64,000 nt of DNA from Hermetia illucens (lineage: Eukaryota; Arthropoda; Insecta; Diptera; Stratiomyidae), in NCBI RefSeq assembly GCF_905115235.1, contig NC_051849.1:206032595-206096594 (forward strand), in the 5' to 3' direction. This document shows, one piece after another, positions 22,201 to 30,619 of this stretch (within the stretch, counting starts at the first letter, position 1; each line of letters starts with the position of its first letter). Below the pieces are notes generated by a model, which had not been told where the DNA came from, did not search any database, and was given only the letters and a program-made list of their open reading frames with translations. The position numbers and the translations under genes were made by a program.

Positions 22201-24509
22201 GACATGAAGAGCAACACAATCAAAAGGACGGCCAGAGGAGGAGAAGACGAGTTCGGCGGGGAGTGTATCTTTTATTGCAATTAGGATCCCACCGCCGGTG
22301 GACCTTCGAGATACTTCCCGGTCCCTGTCACAGCGGAAAGTTGAGTACCCTTCGGGGAGCTCGGAATTTAATATGGCATCGTCCAGCCAGGAGATACAGA
22401 TAGCATGGTGTTGCTGAACCAGCGCAGATAAATTGAAGGCCGCCAGCTTGGTTCTTAAATCCCTAAGGTTCTGATAAAACAGACGGACAGTAAACATAGA
22501 TCCAGTTATATAGCTCGGCGAGGCAGGCGGGTTGCCCTGAAATTTACCCGCGAATTGGGGCGCTTGTGTGGCTTGATGAATACACCTTCAGGCCAGAAAT
22601 AAGGGTTGTCGAGGATGTTAACTTCGTGTGGATAAGTCACCTTGAAAGATGCACTCATCCGGTCGGTGTTGTTGTCTTTTGTCAGTTTAACGCAAGACAG
22701 AGGAGAAAGTAAACTAACTTTGCTCTTTGTATACTCCAGAACATCGTCCATAGAAGTTGCGAACGCTAGCCTGGAGATAAAGAGCTATTTATGGATGGAT
22801 GGATGGAGTGTCAGGCTATATGGCAGCGGCGGGAAGTGGAGCTTTGTTGGTGGCAGGGACAATGTCAAAAAGTGGGGCCGCTGTGGCTTGCTGAGGAGAC
22901 AGCGGATGTTGCCCCGTTGTAGGTCCAATGCAGGCAGACAGGATCGGAAACTCGGTTGACCGTAACTCGTCGGATAGGGACCGCTGGAGGTGTAGAGCCA
23001 GTGGAATCAACCCTGATGTAGGAAGGCATTTCAGACGAAATCAACTCAGATTTAGAGGCCTGGTGCATAGACTCCTGAGATGATGTTAAGACTACACTGT
23101 TAGGCACAGTAGTTATGATGAAAGAGCCAAATAATTCTTATGGTTGAAACCGTTCACGAGTTTTCAAGGGTTTCTAATATTCTTGGTCCAGAAAAACAAA
23201 ATATTTCGCTATCTTACACACTCTCATCTATAATTCCTTTGTCTTCTCTGACTTTCAGAGAAACTGTTTATTTAGACCCAGCCTTGATAAGCCAAAGTTT
23301 AAAGTTGCGCCATTTTTCAAAGATAGCCTCCCAATATATGACTTACATAAAAGAAGAGGATCTCATTCAGTACTATGCAGAGACGGGACGCGTGAAATGT
23401 GAAGCCATATGGTAAGGTCTCCCCCCGAAATTCGGCGCTAAACTTACTTCTATAACCCATCTTACTTCTAGTTCCTATTTGAAAGGGATTGTCAAGGAAA
23501 AAATCAAATTCATCATTTTTGCTCACCACAAATGCGTGCTTGACGCCATCTGTGAATGTCTGAAAAATCTGAAAGTCCAACATATACGGATTGATGGTTC
23601 GACGAAGAATGAAATAAGAGCGGTAAGTACGTTGAGAAATCAGTTTTTATCAATGAGTTGGGATAAACCGACCGAGATCTGATCCCATGACCTTATTTTT
23701 GATCCCATTTTATAGGAAAAAGTAGAAAAATTTCAAACAAAGCCCAAATGTCGTGCCGCTGTCCTGTCTATAAGAGCCTGTAATGCTGGTATAAGTTTGA
23801 CTGCTGCACAATTAATCCTGTTTGCTGAACTAGATTGGAATCCAAGTGTAAGTATGACCATAATCTAGTCTCTTTCTAGCAAGAGTTGTTTCAAGAACAT
23901 ATAAATTCTAGGAGGGATGATGCATTGTTCACTTCAGCTGCCTTTTATCCGACACTTTCAAATACATTCCCTTCCCCAAAAAAGTAAATAATTTAATGTT
24001 CTTTGACACAATTTAACAGACTCTAGCACAAGCTGAAAGTCGGGCCCATCGAATCGGCCAAGAAAATGAAGTAATTTGTCGATATTTATTGGCTCGTGAT
24101 ACAGCCGATGATATTATCTGGCGAAAGTTGCAAAACAAACAAGATGTCTTGAATAAAGCTGGACTTTTCTCAGAAGATCTTCGAAATAGCGAGCACATCG
24201 TCGGACCAAATTCGGTAAGCATTCAAGGCTTTATATTTCCACTCTCGTTCACCTTGCTTTAGGTAACTTTCTTATTTCATTAACTTGAATGATTTGTAGT
24301 CGGGAAATATCGACAAATACGTTGTCAAGACTCCTCGCAAAACAAATCCAAATTCGCTGGATGTGAGTACGTCTAGTGATGATGACAATCGGCCTGCCCA
24401 ACTTCCTCAGGATATATCGGAAACGAATGAACAGAATGCTAACTACGATTCATTCGAAGATCTATTGAATGATGGGGACGACGATGATTTTGCAAATATA
24501 GACTTTTGA
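13269..24509 (+). CDS. Marcal1: SMARCAL1/HARP annealing helicase (Marcal1), ten exons
   Basis: SNF2-family ATPase that rewinds RPA-coated single strands and remodels stalled replication forks in the nucleus. Exons: 13269-13701, 13763-13988, 19712-19846, 19917-20272, 20333-20483, 23259-23411, 23472-23622, 23716-23847, 24020-24214, 24300-24509; all GT..AG, in phase, 713 codons (fly protein is similar). One HARP domain at about 101-165 ([19 protein letters not shown]), as in invertebrates; vertebrates have two. Walker [10 protein letters not shown] (231-239), DESH box (325-328), SGTP (355-358), FAHHK and RIDGST in the second lobe, and motif [13 protein letters not shown] (583-593). The N terminus ([19 protein letters not shown]) resembles the vertebrate RPA-binding helix; function is inferred. 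The C terminus is very acidic. Introns 2 (5.7 kb) and 5 (2.8 kb) are full of retroelements. ZRANB3 is excluded by the HARP domain. Confidence 0.95.
14035..14400 (+). mobile_element. I/Jockey-type LINE linker fragment
   Basis: The plus strand encodes [17 protein letters not shown] and then a VKTQWTG-like run, matching the region between endonuclease and RT of RNase H-bearing LINEs (the W..YCEELE pattern). Stops interrupt it. It lies at the start of Marcal1 intron 2. Confidence 0.45.
14430..14760 (-). mobile_element. RTE-like family C LINE 3' terminal fragment
   Basis: Shares with 1,000-1,260 the words cacgacttccc, acaagtgcca / acgagtgcca, cgccgaccaagttcttcgtt, ggccaacctactcc / ggccagcgtactcc and gatacgac.cagaca. 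The order is the same on both, so the orientation is minus as at 940-2,760. Confidence 0.6.
14780..16620 (-). mobile_element. Broken Gypsy-type LTR retrotransposon, RNase H to integrase (fossil)
   Basis: Minus-strand fragments in order: an RNase H end (16,600-16,450, with [15 protein letters not shown] and a [14 protein letters not shown] motif), a zinc-binding integrase head with [11 protein letters not shown] and CIACQKCKV, and an integrase core (16,003-15,377) with [22 protein letters not shown] and [15 protein letters not shown]. The IN tail follows to about 15,250, and the rest down to 14,780 may be 3' terminal sequence. The HHCC plus DDE layout and the KDN.V.D.LSR motif point to Ty3/Gypsy, CsRn1/Kabuki-like. 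It is better kept than its neighbours but broken. Confidence 0.8.
16680..18060 (+). mobile_element. Second broken Gypsy-type element, plus strand (fossil)
   Basis: Plus-strand remains of RT (16,740-17,130), RNase H (17,211-17,501, with [20 protein letters not shown]) and integrase (17,516-17,900, with [18 protein letters not shown] and [12 protein letters not shown]). It is the same family as the minus-strand copy at 14,780-16,620, so the two lie in opposite orientation side by side. It is more decayed than that copy. Confidence 0.7.
18200..18520 (+). mobile_element. RTE-like family C LINE fragment
   Basis: Contains cgatgacgagcaactcaaga and then ggtggaaacaacacttcgtc, parallel to 57,290-57,330 (gatgatgaacagctgaagag, gtggaacaaaaacttcacca). 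A second piece (cgatgacaccgaactgtatg) matches the later thumb region at 58,250-58,300. The middle of the element is missing. Confidence 0.5.
18598..18909 (-). mobile_element. R1-type LINE reverse transcriptase fragment
   Basis: Minus-strand translation gives [40 protein letters not shown] and [19 protein letters not shown]. The FG.R.GRSTV and LITLD.RNA.NS blocks are the RT palm of R1/TRAS-like LINEs. A frame change separates the N-terminal part. Confidence 0.6.
18950..19490 (-). mobile_element. RTE family A LINE 5' region and endonuclease start
   Basis: At 19,238-19,008 (minus) lies the start of an apurinic-type endonuclease: [20 protein letters not shown], then [20 protein letters not shown]. 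Upstream, 19,474-19,274 (with [19 protein letters not shown]) is the same leader sequence found at 25,743-25,900. The copy stops a few hundred bases into the endonuclease. Confidence 0.7.
20500..23120 (-). mobile_element. Jockey-clade LINE in Marcal1 intron 5
   Basis: On the minus strand in order: an ORF1-like end (23,107-22,750), an endonuclease (22,497-21,958; [59 protein letters not shown]), RT fingers and palm (21,145-20,909; [29 protein letters not shown]) and an RT tail around 20,690-20,530 ([17 protein letters not shown]). It has several stops, frame changes and an ATGG microsatellite near 22,792-22,808. The order and motifs place it in the Jockey clade. Marcal1 exon 6 lies just beyond its 5' end. 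Confidence 0.8.
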
Positions 24510-24603
24510 TCGAATGTATGCTGCTTGCATTGCTTAATGTGAAACGTGCACCTGTTTCGTTGACTGTGAAGTTTTTGATAATGTTTTGTAATTGCGTTGA
24601 ACG

Positions 24604-24609
24604 AATAAA
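24604..24609 (+). promoter_or_regulatory. Polyadenylation signal of Marcal1
   Basis: AATAAA about 95 nt after the Marcal1 stop, in an AT-rich 3' UTR, just upstream of the RTE-A copy that starts near 24,720. Confidence 0.6.
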
Positions 24610-24719
24610 GACAAATATTTATGGATTAGAAAGTTTTTTAGACTGTTTATGAAGATACGTGCTCAGATCCAATCCCAAAGGGACTTCACATGGCATTTGT
24701 AATAATACCTTCTCTTCAC

Positions 24720-26045
24720 AATCATCATCATCATCAACGGCGCAACAACCGGTCTTTTATCCGGTCTAGGCCTGCCTTAATAAGGAACTCCAGACATCCC
24801 GGTTTTGCGCCGAGGTCCACCAATTCGATATCCCTAAAAGCTGTCTGGCGTCCTGACCTACGCCATCGCTCCATCTTAGACAGGGTCTGCCTCGTCTTCT
24901 TTTTCTACTTCTAGACTATTCGGGCTGGATCATCCTCATCCATACGGATTAAGTGACACGCCCATCGTAACCTATTGAGCCAGATTTTATCCACAACCGG
25001 ACGGTCATGGTATCGCTCATATATTTCGTCGTTATGTAGGCTACGGAATCGTCCATCCTCATGTAGGGGGCCAACAATTCTTCGGAGGATTCTTCTCTCG
25101 AACGAGGCCAAGAGTTCGTAATTCTTCTTGCTAAGAACTCAAGTCTCCGAGGAATACATGAGGACTGGCAAGATCATTGTCTTGTAGCGTAAGAGCTTTG
25201 ACCCTATGGTGAGACGTTTCGAGCGGAACAGTTTTTGTAAGCTGAAATAGGTTCTGTTGGCTGCCAACAACCGGTCGCGGATTTCATCATCGTAGCTGTT
25301 ATCGGTTTCCTACTGCCTCGTAGAAGGCATCCTTCGCCGACTCTGCAGTCTCCTCTGTAGGGGCGTGAACGTTAATGAGGCTTATATTTCTAAACTTGCC
25401 TCGCAAGCGCAGAGTGCATGACCGTTCGCTTATGTTTTCAAAGCCGATAACAGCGGGTTTCATTTTTTGGCTGACTAAGAAACCTACTCCGAGCACATGG
25501 TTTACTGGATGACCACTATAATATATGGTGTAGTGGCTCTTCTCCAGGAAACTGGTCCCTGTCAATCGCATTTCCTGTAACGCTGTTATATCAGCCCTAT
25601 ATTGAGACAGGGTATCGGCTAGCTGCTCATCAGCTTTATCTCTGTACACGGAGCGCACGTTCCATGAGAAAATACGCAAATCGTTAATCCGTTGTCGTTG
25701 CCGGGTTCGTCGTTGTAAAGTCCATCCTGTCCGAGGCTCCTTTCATGGCTCCGTAACATCGGTTTTCCGTGTAGGGTTGTCAGCCCTACCCAACCTCCAA
25801 CCTGGAGGACCAGTTGGTACAGTTTGTCCTGCGGGAGACTCGGCTTCATCCTTCTCCGTCTGCAGCTTTTCGTTACGAAAGAGCTCCCAGCGGTCACCAC
25901 GTGGAGGTGGAGATAGGGTTTGGTAGTAGAGCTGTTGGTGTTGGTTCAGCAGGCATCTCCCAGGTTTTATGCTCCATCGTGGGTACCACCCCACGTTTCG
26001 TCCCGGGACCTATACTACCCTTTGACCACTTCATAATAGCCCACT
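24720..26045 (-). mobile_element. RTE family A LINE, internally deleted copy with both ends
   Basis: Minus strand: a leader (26,045-25,743), then endonuclease (25,679-25,299; [24 protein letters not shown]-type RNISLINVHAPTEETAESAK), then directly the RT C-terminal region (25,260-24,911; RRIVGPLHEDGRFRSLHNDE, HDRPVVDKIWLNRLRWACHL) and an ATG-type tail at 24,720-24,735. The RT catalytic core is absent, so the copy joins the endonuclease to the C-terminal domain near 25,300. It is the most complete set of ends for this family in the window. Confidence 0.8.
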
Positions 26046-26149
26046 AATACATAATGTAATACTACGACACCTCAAAAATTAACACCATACAGTTTTTTTG
26101 CCACCTGCTGGCGTTTACTGGGCAAAATATGCTTCACTGTCCTACACTG

Positions 26150-26285
26150 CTTCTAATCATCATCAACGGCGCAAAAGCCGGTATCTGGTTTAAACCTGCC
26201 TTAGTAAGAAGCTCAATACATCTCAGTTTTGCGCCGAGGTTCCCCAATTTGATATCCCTAAAAGCTGTCTGGCGTTCAGTTGAGT
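26150..26285 (-). mobile_element. RTE family A short 3' fragment
   Basis: Carries the family tail (atcatcatcaacggcgcaaa) and the conserved gatatccctaaaagctgtct. It breaks off after about 130 nt, as the insert at 8,455-8,605 does. Confidence 0.6.
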
Positions 26286-26339
26286 CTACACAGACTCCCT
26301 TGGAAGTACACTACTCGGGAGAACAAGTCTCATAAGTGG

Positions 26340-28500
26340 GAGAAAGAGAATTGGCGGTTTCTGCAAACCTTTCCAAACGAAGGTTTTGCAAGGGGACCTA
26401 GGACACTGCGAGAGCGGCTGTTACCAATGGAAAGGTGAGAGCTGCTCTACTATCCTTTGAATACTTCAAAGCACTTGGCATGGATGGCATATATCCAGCA
26501 CTGCTAAAGGAGGGTATAGAACAGTTAGAGCAACTTTTAAGAAATATTTTTCGAAAATATCTTGTTTGCTGCCTTTCACTTGGCAGAAGGTGAAGGTAGT
26601 CTTTACACCTAAGCCTGGGAAGGATGACTATTGAAATCCAAAGAACTTCAGACAAACCAGCTTTACATCATTTTTGCTGAAATGTCTGGAAAACCGATTG
26701 AGGGTCCCATTCGCGAAAAGGCAATCAGGCAGGTCGCACCCACTAAATAAAAACCAACATGCTTACCATCACGGAAAGGTATGTGAGTCTCCTCTTCACT
26801 TCTTGGTTCAAAGATAGAGGAAGCAACTCTGGAAGGTGAGTACGCGATGTGGATGTTCGTGGACATTGTCAGAAAGCATGGTCTTGATGAACATTTAATT
26901 AAGTGGATCTACGCTATGCTAACGCAGAGATTGCTGTCTGCTGAAGTGGGTGTTCGCTTCTGTTGTTAGATAGCGATGAACCTAACAACAGAAGTGACGA
27001 AAGGCTGCCCTCAATGAAATGTGTCATCAGCACTTCTGTGGAGTATGCTAGTCGACTCCCTACTATGCGAACTGCAAAATCTGAAAATACACGTTCAAGT
27101 TTATGCGGATGATGTGGCTGCGCTGGTTGTTGGTCGAGATCTCGAAACGGTGAGTAGAAAGACACAGTAAATCCTGGTATTATTTACAAAAAGGAGGAAA
27201 CTGAATGGTCTTCGCTTTCCAGAGAAGAGGGGTACAACCCTTCAATTATCCGAAGAAGTGAAATATCTGATGATCTGATAAAGATGAAAAAGCTCTCAGA
27301 GCTTATGGGTTATGTAAGCGGACCTTTGCCTCGGCATGGCGACTTAGGCTTCAGGTAGTAATGTGGGTATATGTCGGTATCATTAGACCGATGTTCGCTC
27401 ATGCATCCGTAGTGTGGGGGAGTTTTCGCTATGAACTACCCACACTGCAAAGAACTATGTGTCTGGGTACCGCCGGTGCCATGAAGACAATATCCAGCGC
27501 AGCTCCGAAGGCATTACTCAATTTACATAGACCACTGCAATGAGAGTAGCTCATAAACTAATTTGATTAGATCTATGGGGAAACAATGGACGTGGGGGCA
27601 TCCAGTTTTCGCAATGCCTTCTGATTCTCGGATCCCCCCCCCCCCTGTTTGGTAGATGATATGAGGTTATCTTGAAACGAATTGAAAACTGGGTCAGGAT
27701 ATACTAACATTTTCTACACCAATGGCTCAAAAAGAGAACAGGATTCTGGACCAGGAGTCTACCTCTCGAATAAAAACAAGAAGTTGGCTTTTCCCTTGGG
27801 ACAATATACAGCAGTCTTTCAGACTGAAGTTTATGCTAATCTAAGGGCGGCAACCTTGATCATTGACGAGCGTTTGAAAGGCAGGCGCATCCCAATCTGT
27901 AGCGATAATCAAGCTGGATTGAGGGCGTTGAGCAGTCCTTTGATCACTTCAAAAAATCGTTCAGGTATGTAGAAATCGATTGAACTCTGGTTCTAGATTC
28001 AATGCGGTGGAACTTCTCTGGGTACCCAGTCATTATGGTGTAGAGGGAAATGCAATCTCGGCTGCTTTAGCAGAAGAGGGTTCAATTTTCCCCATACCCG
28101 GACCGGAACCAGAAATTCGGGTGTCAGTAACATTGGCTAATGCCAGGTGGCTGAGCCTTAATGCTGTTAAACACACCAAACTTGTCCCGTCAGAACCAAA
28201 CAAACATACGACAAAGTTTATCCTGTCAAAAAGCGGGAAGACTTGCTAAGGTATTCTAGGCATTCTGACTGGCCATAATTTACTACCTAGCCATATGTTC
28301 AGAACAGGACTTCTCTAAGGTAATGCGTGTCCTTCCTGTAATGAGGAAGCAGAATCCACGAAACATATTCTATGTGATTGCCCCGCCTATGAACGCATCA
28401 GACATCAGATTTTTCATGCTGTTGTGCTACAACTACAGCGGGTAGTATTACATCAGAATCGAGTACAATGACCCACTAGAGTCTAAGTGCTCAGAGGCTT
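26340..28500 (+). mobile_element. I/Loner-type LINE with RNase H domain, broken
   Basis: Plus strand: RT start around 26,420-26,640 (LSFEYFKALGMDGIYPALLK), RT palm to thumb 26,740-27,540 with many stops (DDVAALV-like block near 27,100, WVYVGIIRPMFAHASVVWGS), and RNase H at 27,682-28,130 (IFYTNGSKREQDSGPGVYLS, SDNQAGLRALSS, WVPSHYGVEGNAISAALAEE). A terminal zinc-finger-like region follows at 28,300-28,400. RNase H after RT marks the I-group LINEs. A run of 12 C bases lies at about 27,636-27,647. Confidence 0.75.
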
Positions 28501-29225
28501 TGCGTAGAGCATACCAGATACACTCGTTGACACTATTGAAGGCTTTCTCGTAATAGATAAAGAGCAAGCGTTGCGAAGATCTAGACTCCACGCACTATTC
28601 TAAAATGATCCGTAGAGTATTGATGAAGTCAATGTAAACGCTACCTCACCTCTGCCCTGCGTGGAGCGTGACAGAAAGGACCATATTCTCTTCTTTAGTT
28701 ACATCTTTCAATCAGAAAATCCATCTATCCATAGGAACACAAGTCATCCACCAATTGTACACTGTCTAGACACAAGATTAACAATATCCTAAAATTGGGA
28801 ACGGTTTAGACATCGAACAAAACTGATCATATATGATATTCGATACGGAAGTTGAAAAACAGTCTCAAGTCTAATCCTGAGGAAATGACGATAACCCAAC
28901 CATACCTATAACATGCAACTCAAATTCAAAAAAAAAAAGAAATTGGATGTTTTCGTCTCCCACCAACCTAATCTGATCGTCCAAAAGTGAAATGATCGCT
29001 TCATGTAACACGGGCTCCAGATAAACTTGAATAAAACCCTATTTTTTATAACCGACCCCAATCAAAGAATGACCTGCCGAGAAATAAACTGTTAAGGAAT
29101 CTTGGATCAATGCTATCAGTCAACCGTAAATTGCACTATGAAATTGCTTCACGCAGCGTTACTTGGATAAAATGGTGTCTTTAGTATTCGACTCATCAAC
29201 GAATGTCTTAAATCCTAAATCTCCT
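28500..29225. other. Gene-free stretch
   Basis: AT-rich sequence with no coherent coding frame. An 11-base A run lies near 28,928-28,940. I recognise no repeat family here. Confidence 0.4.
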
Positions 29226-29515
29226 ATGTTGTGCGCTCTGTTCTTCTCTATGATTCTCAGTACTGGATGACAATCAAAGACAATGGACGGCGCCTTGCGA
29301 TTATAAAAACGAAAATATTGTATTGGGTCAGTGTCGTGGCAAAATGGAGACATTCGCAATCTAAATGAAATGAAAAAACTGCGGCAAAAGTCACTTCAAT
29401 AATATCGTCATGCAATTCGGACTGATGGGAACTCACTAGCAAAGATTGCCCTGGGCATCGAAGCCGAGCAAAAGGCGAATTGGAACAATGGCTGTTTGAT
29501 AAGGCTAAAGTAGAA
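29225..29515 (+). mobile_element. RTE-clade LINE (family B) C-terminal fragment
   Basis: Shares with 43,240-43,520 the run caaagacaatg.acggcgccttgcgat followed by a tgggtcagtg block and a CRYVIR-type region (here RHAIRTDGNSLAKIALGIEA). This is the RTE-B terminal domain seen better at 35,590-35,874. Confidence 0.55.
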
Positions 29516-29559
29516 GAAGTGGAAGTATTTTCAATTTCACACGCATATCTCCCACAAAA

Positions 29560-29880
29560 TCACATTACTTTAAATTAATATCGCAGCATTCCTTGATAAA
29601 TATTTCAATTCCGTCATACACACCCACATATTACAGGTTGAAAAATTTTTGTAGTATTTTCAATCATTTTAAGCGCAACTTTATGTTTTTTGTTTTTTAT
29701 TTATTAATCCACTAGCCATTAACATTTAGGAACCTTCATTTTTAGTATCTGCCGTTCAAACCCCCTCTTGAATAGTGCAGGGATCAAACGTGAAAGTAAG
29801 TATACCGATGGTGACAATTAAATTTATTCTATGAAAACTGAGAAAAGCCTCAAAAAGGAGCTTGTTCCTACCATTTGAGC
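29560..29880. other. Gene-free AT-rich stretch
   Basis: No open frame above background and no recognised repeat; low-complexity AT-rich sequence around 29,670-29,710. Confidence 0.4.
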
Positions 29881-30560
29881 GCAAAATTATGCCATGATTT
29901 ATCGCTCGCTGCGGACTAGGGTCAATCAACAACTGAAAAATTTGAATATGCGTTCAGATATTCCCTTCTACTGTATGCTGTAAGCCTAATCTCTCCTTTT
30001 ACCATGAGATCCAAGGGCGGTAAGGTAAAGATGTCTGATCATAACTTCTATCGCCCTGATCGAGCAGACCTACTTCTTGACGTAGAATTTTACTACCAAC
30101 TATTGTCTATAGGGAAAATACGGTTAAGGGACAACCTTCCTATTCTTCAGAATACTTCGTTAGGCTGGATTATTGCAGGAGGAATCAGTGGAACCATGAG
30201 CAAGGACAAAATCACGTGCGGAATCGAAGTCGAAGAGTGAGAGACAATGCGAAGCACATTACGCTCGGTGGACCAAACGAACTGCAGAAGGTAGACACGA
30301 AGTTTCCCTGCATTTCACCACCGATCTGGCAGCTCTAGTCGATTCCAAGAACATGGCTCTTCGCAGATTCCGCAAGCTAGTACGTCAGCCGGGGTTACAA
30401 AAGGAACATATCGAATTTATGGAGGAGTATCTGACCTTAGGTCACATGCATGCTGCTTTTACTATACTGAAGGTATACATGGATTACCTTTGGCATTTTT
30501 CAGCCTCTTAAGGGTCAACTGAAAACAGCCCAAGTAACCTTTTCAGGCCCTGTGTTCCAG
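29880..30560 (+). mobile_element. BEL/Pao LTR retrotransposon fragment (fossil)
   Basis: The frame at 30,004-30,237 carries DLLLDVEFYYQLLSIGKIRL followed by LPILQNTSLGWIIAGGIS, the pattern after the protease in BEL/Pao polyproteins (L.G...F..LL..G.I.L....P.LQ.T..GW...G). Downstream, 30,350-30,470 matches the next BEL/Pao block (rf.K, EYL.LGHM). No LTRs are seen. It is broken. Confidence 0.65.
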
Positions 30561-30619
30561 CAGTCATTTGGAAGGAGTTTCCAAGCGGTTAGTCGGCACC
30601 GTCTAAGATTTCGGCCTTC

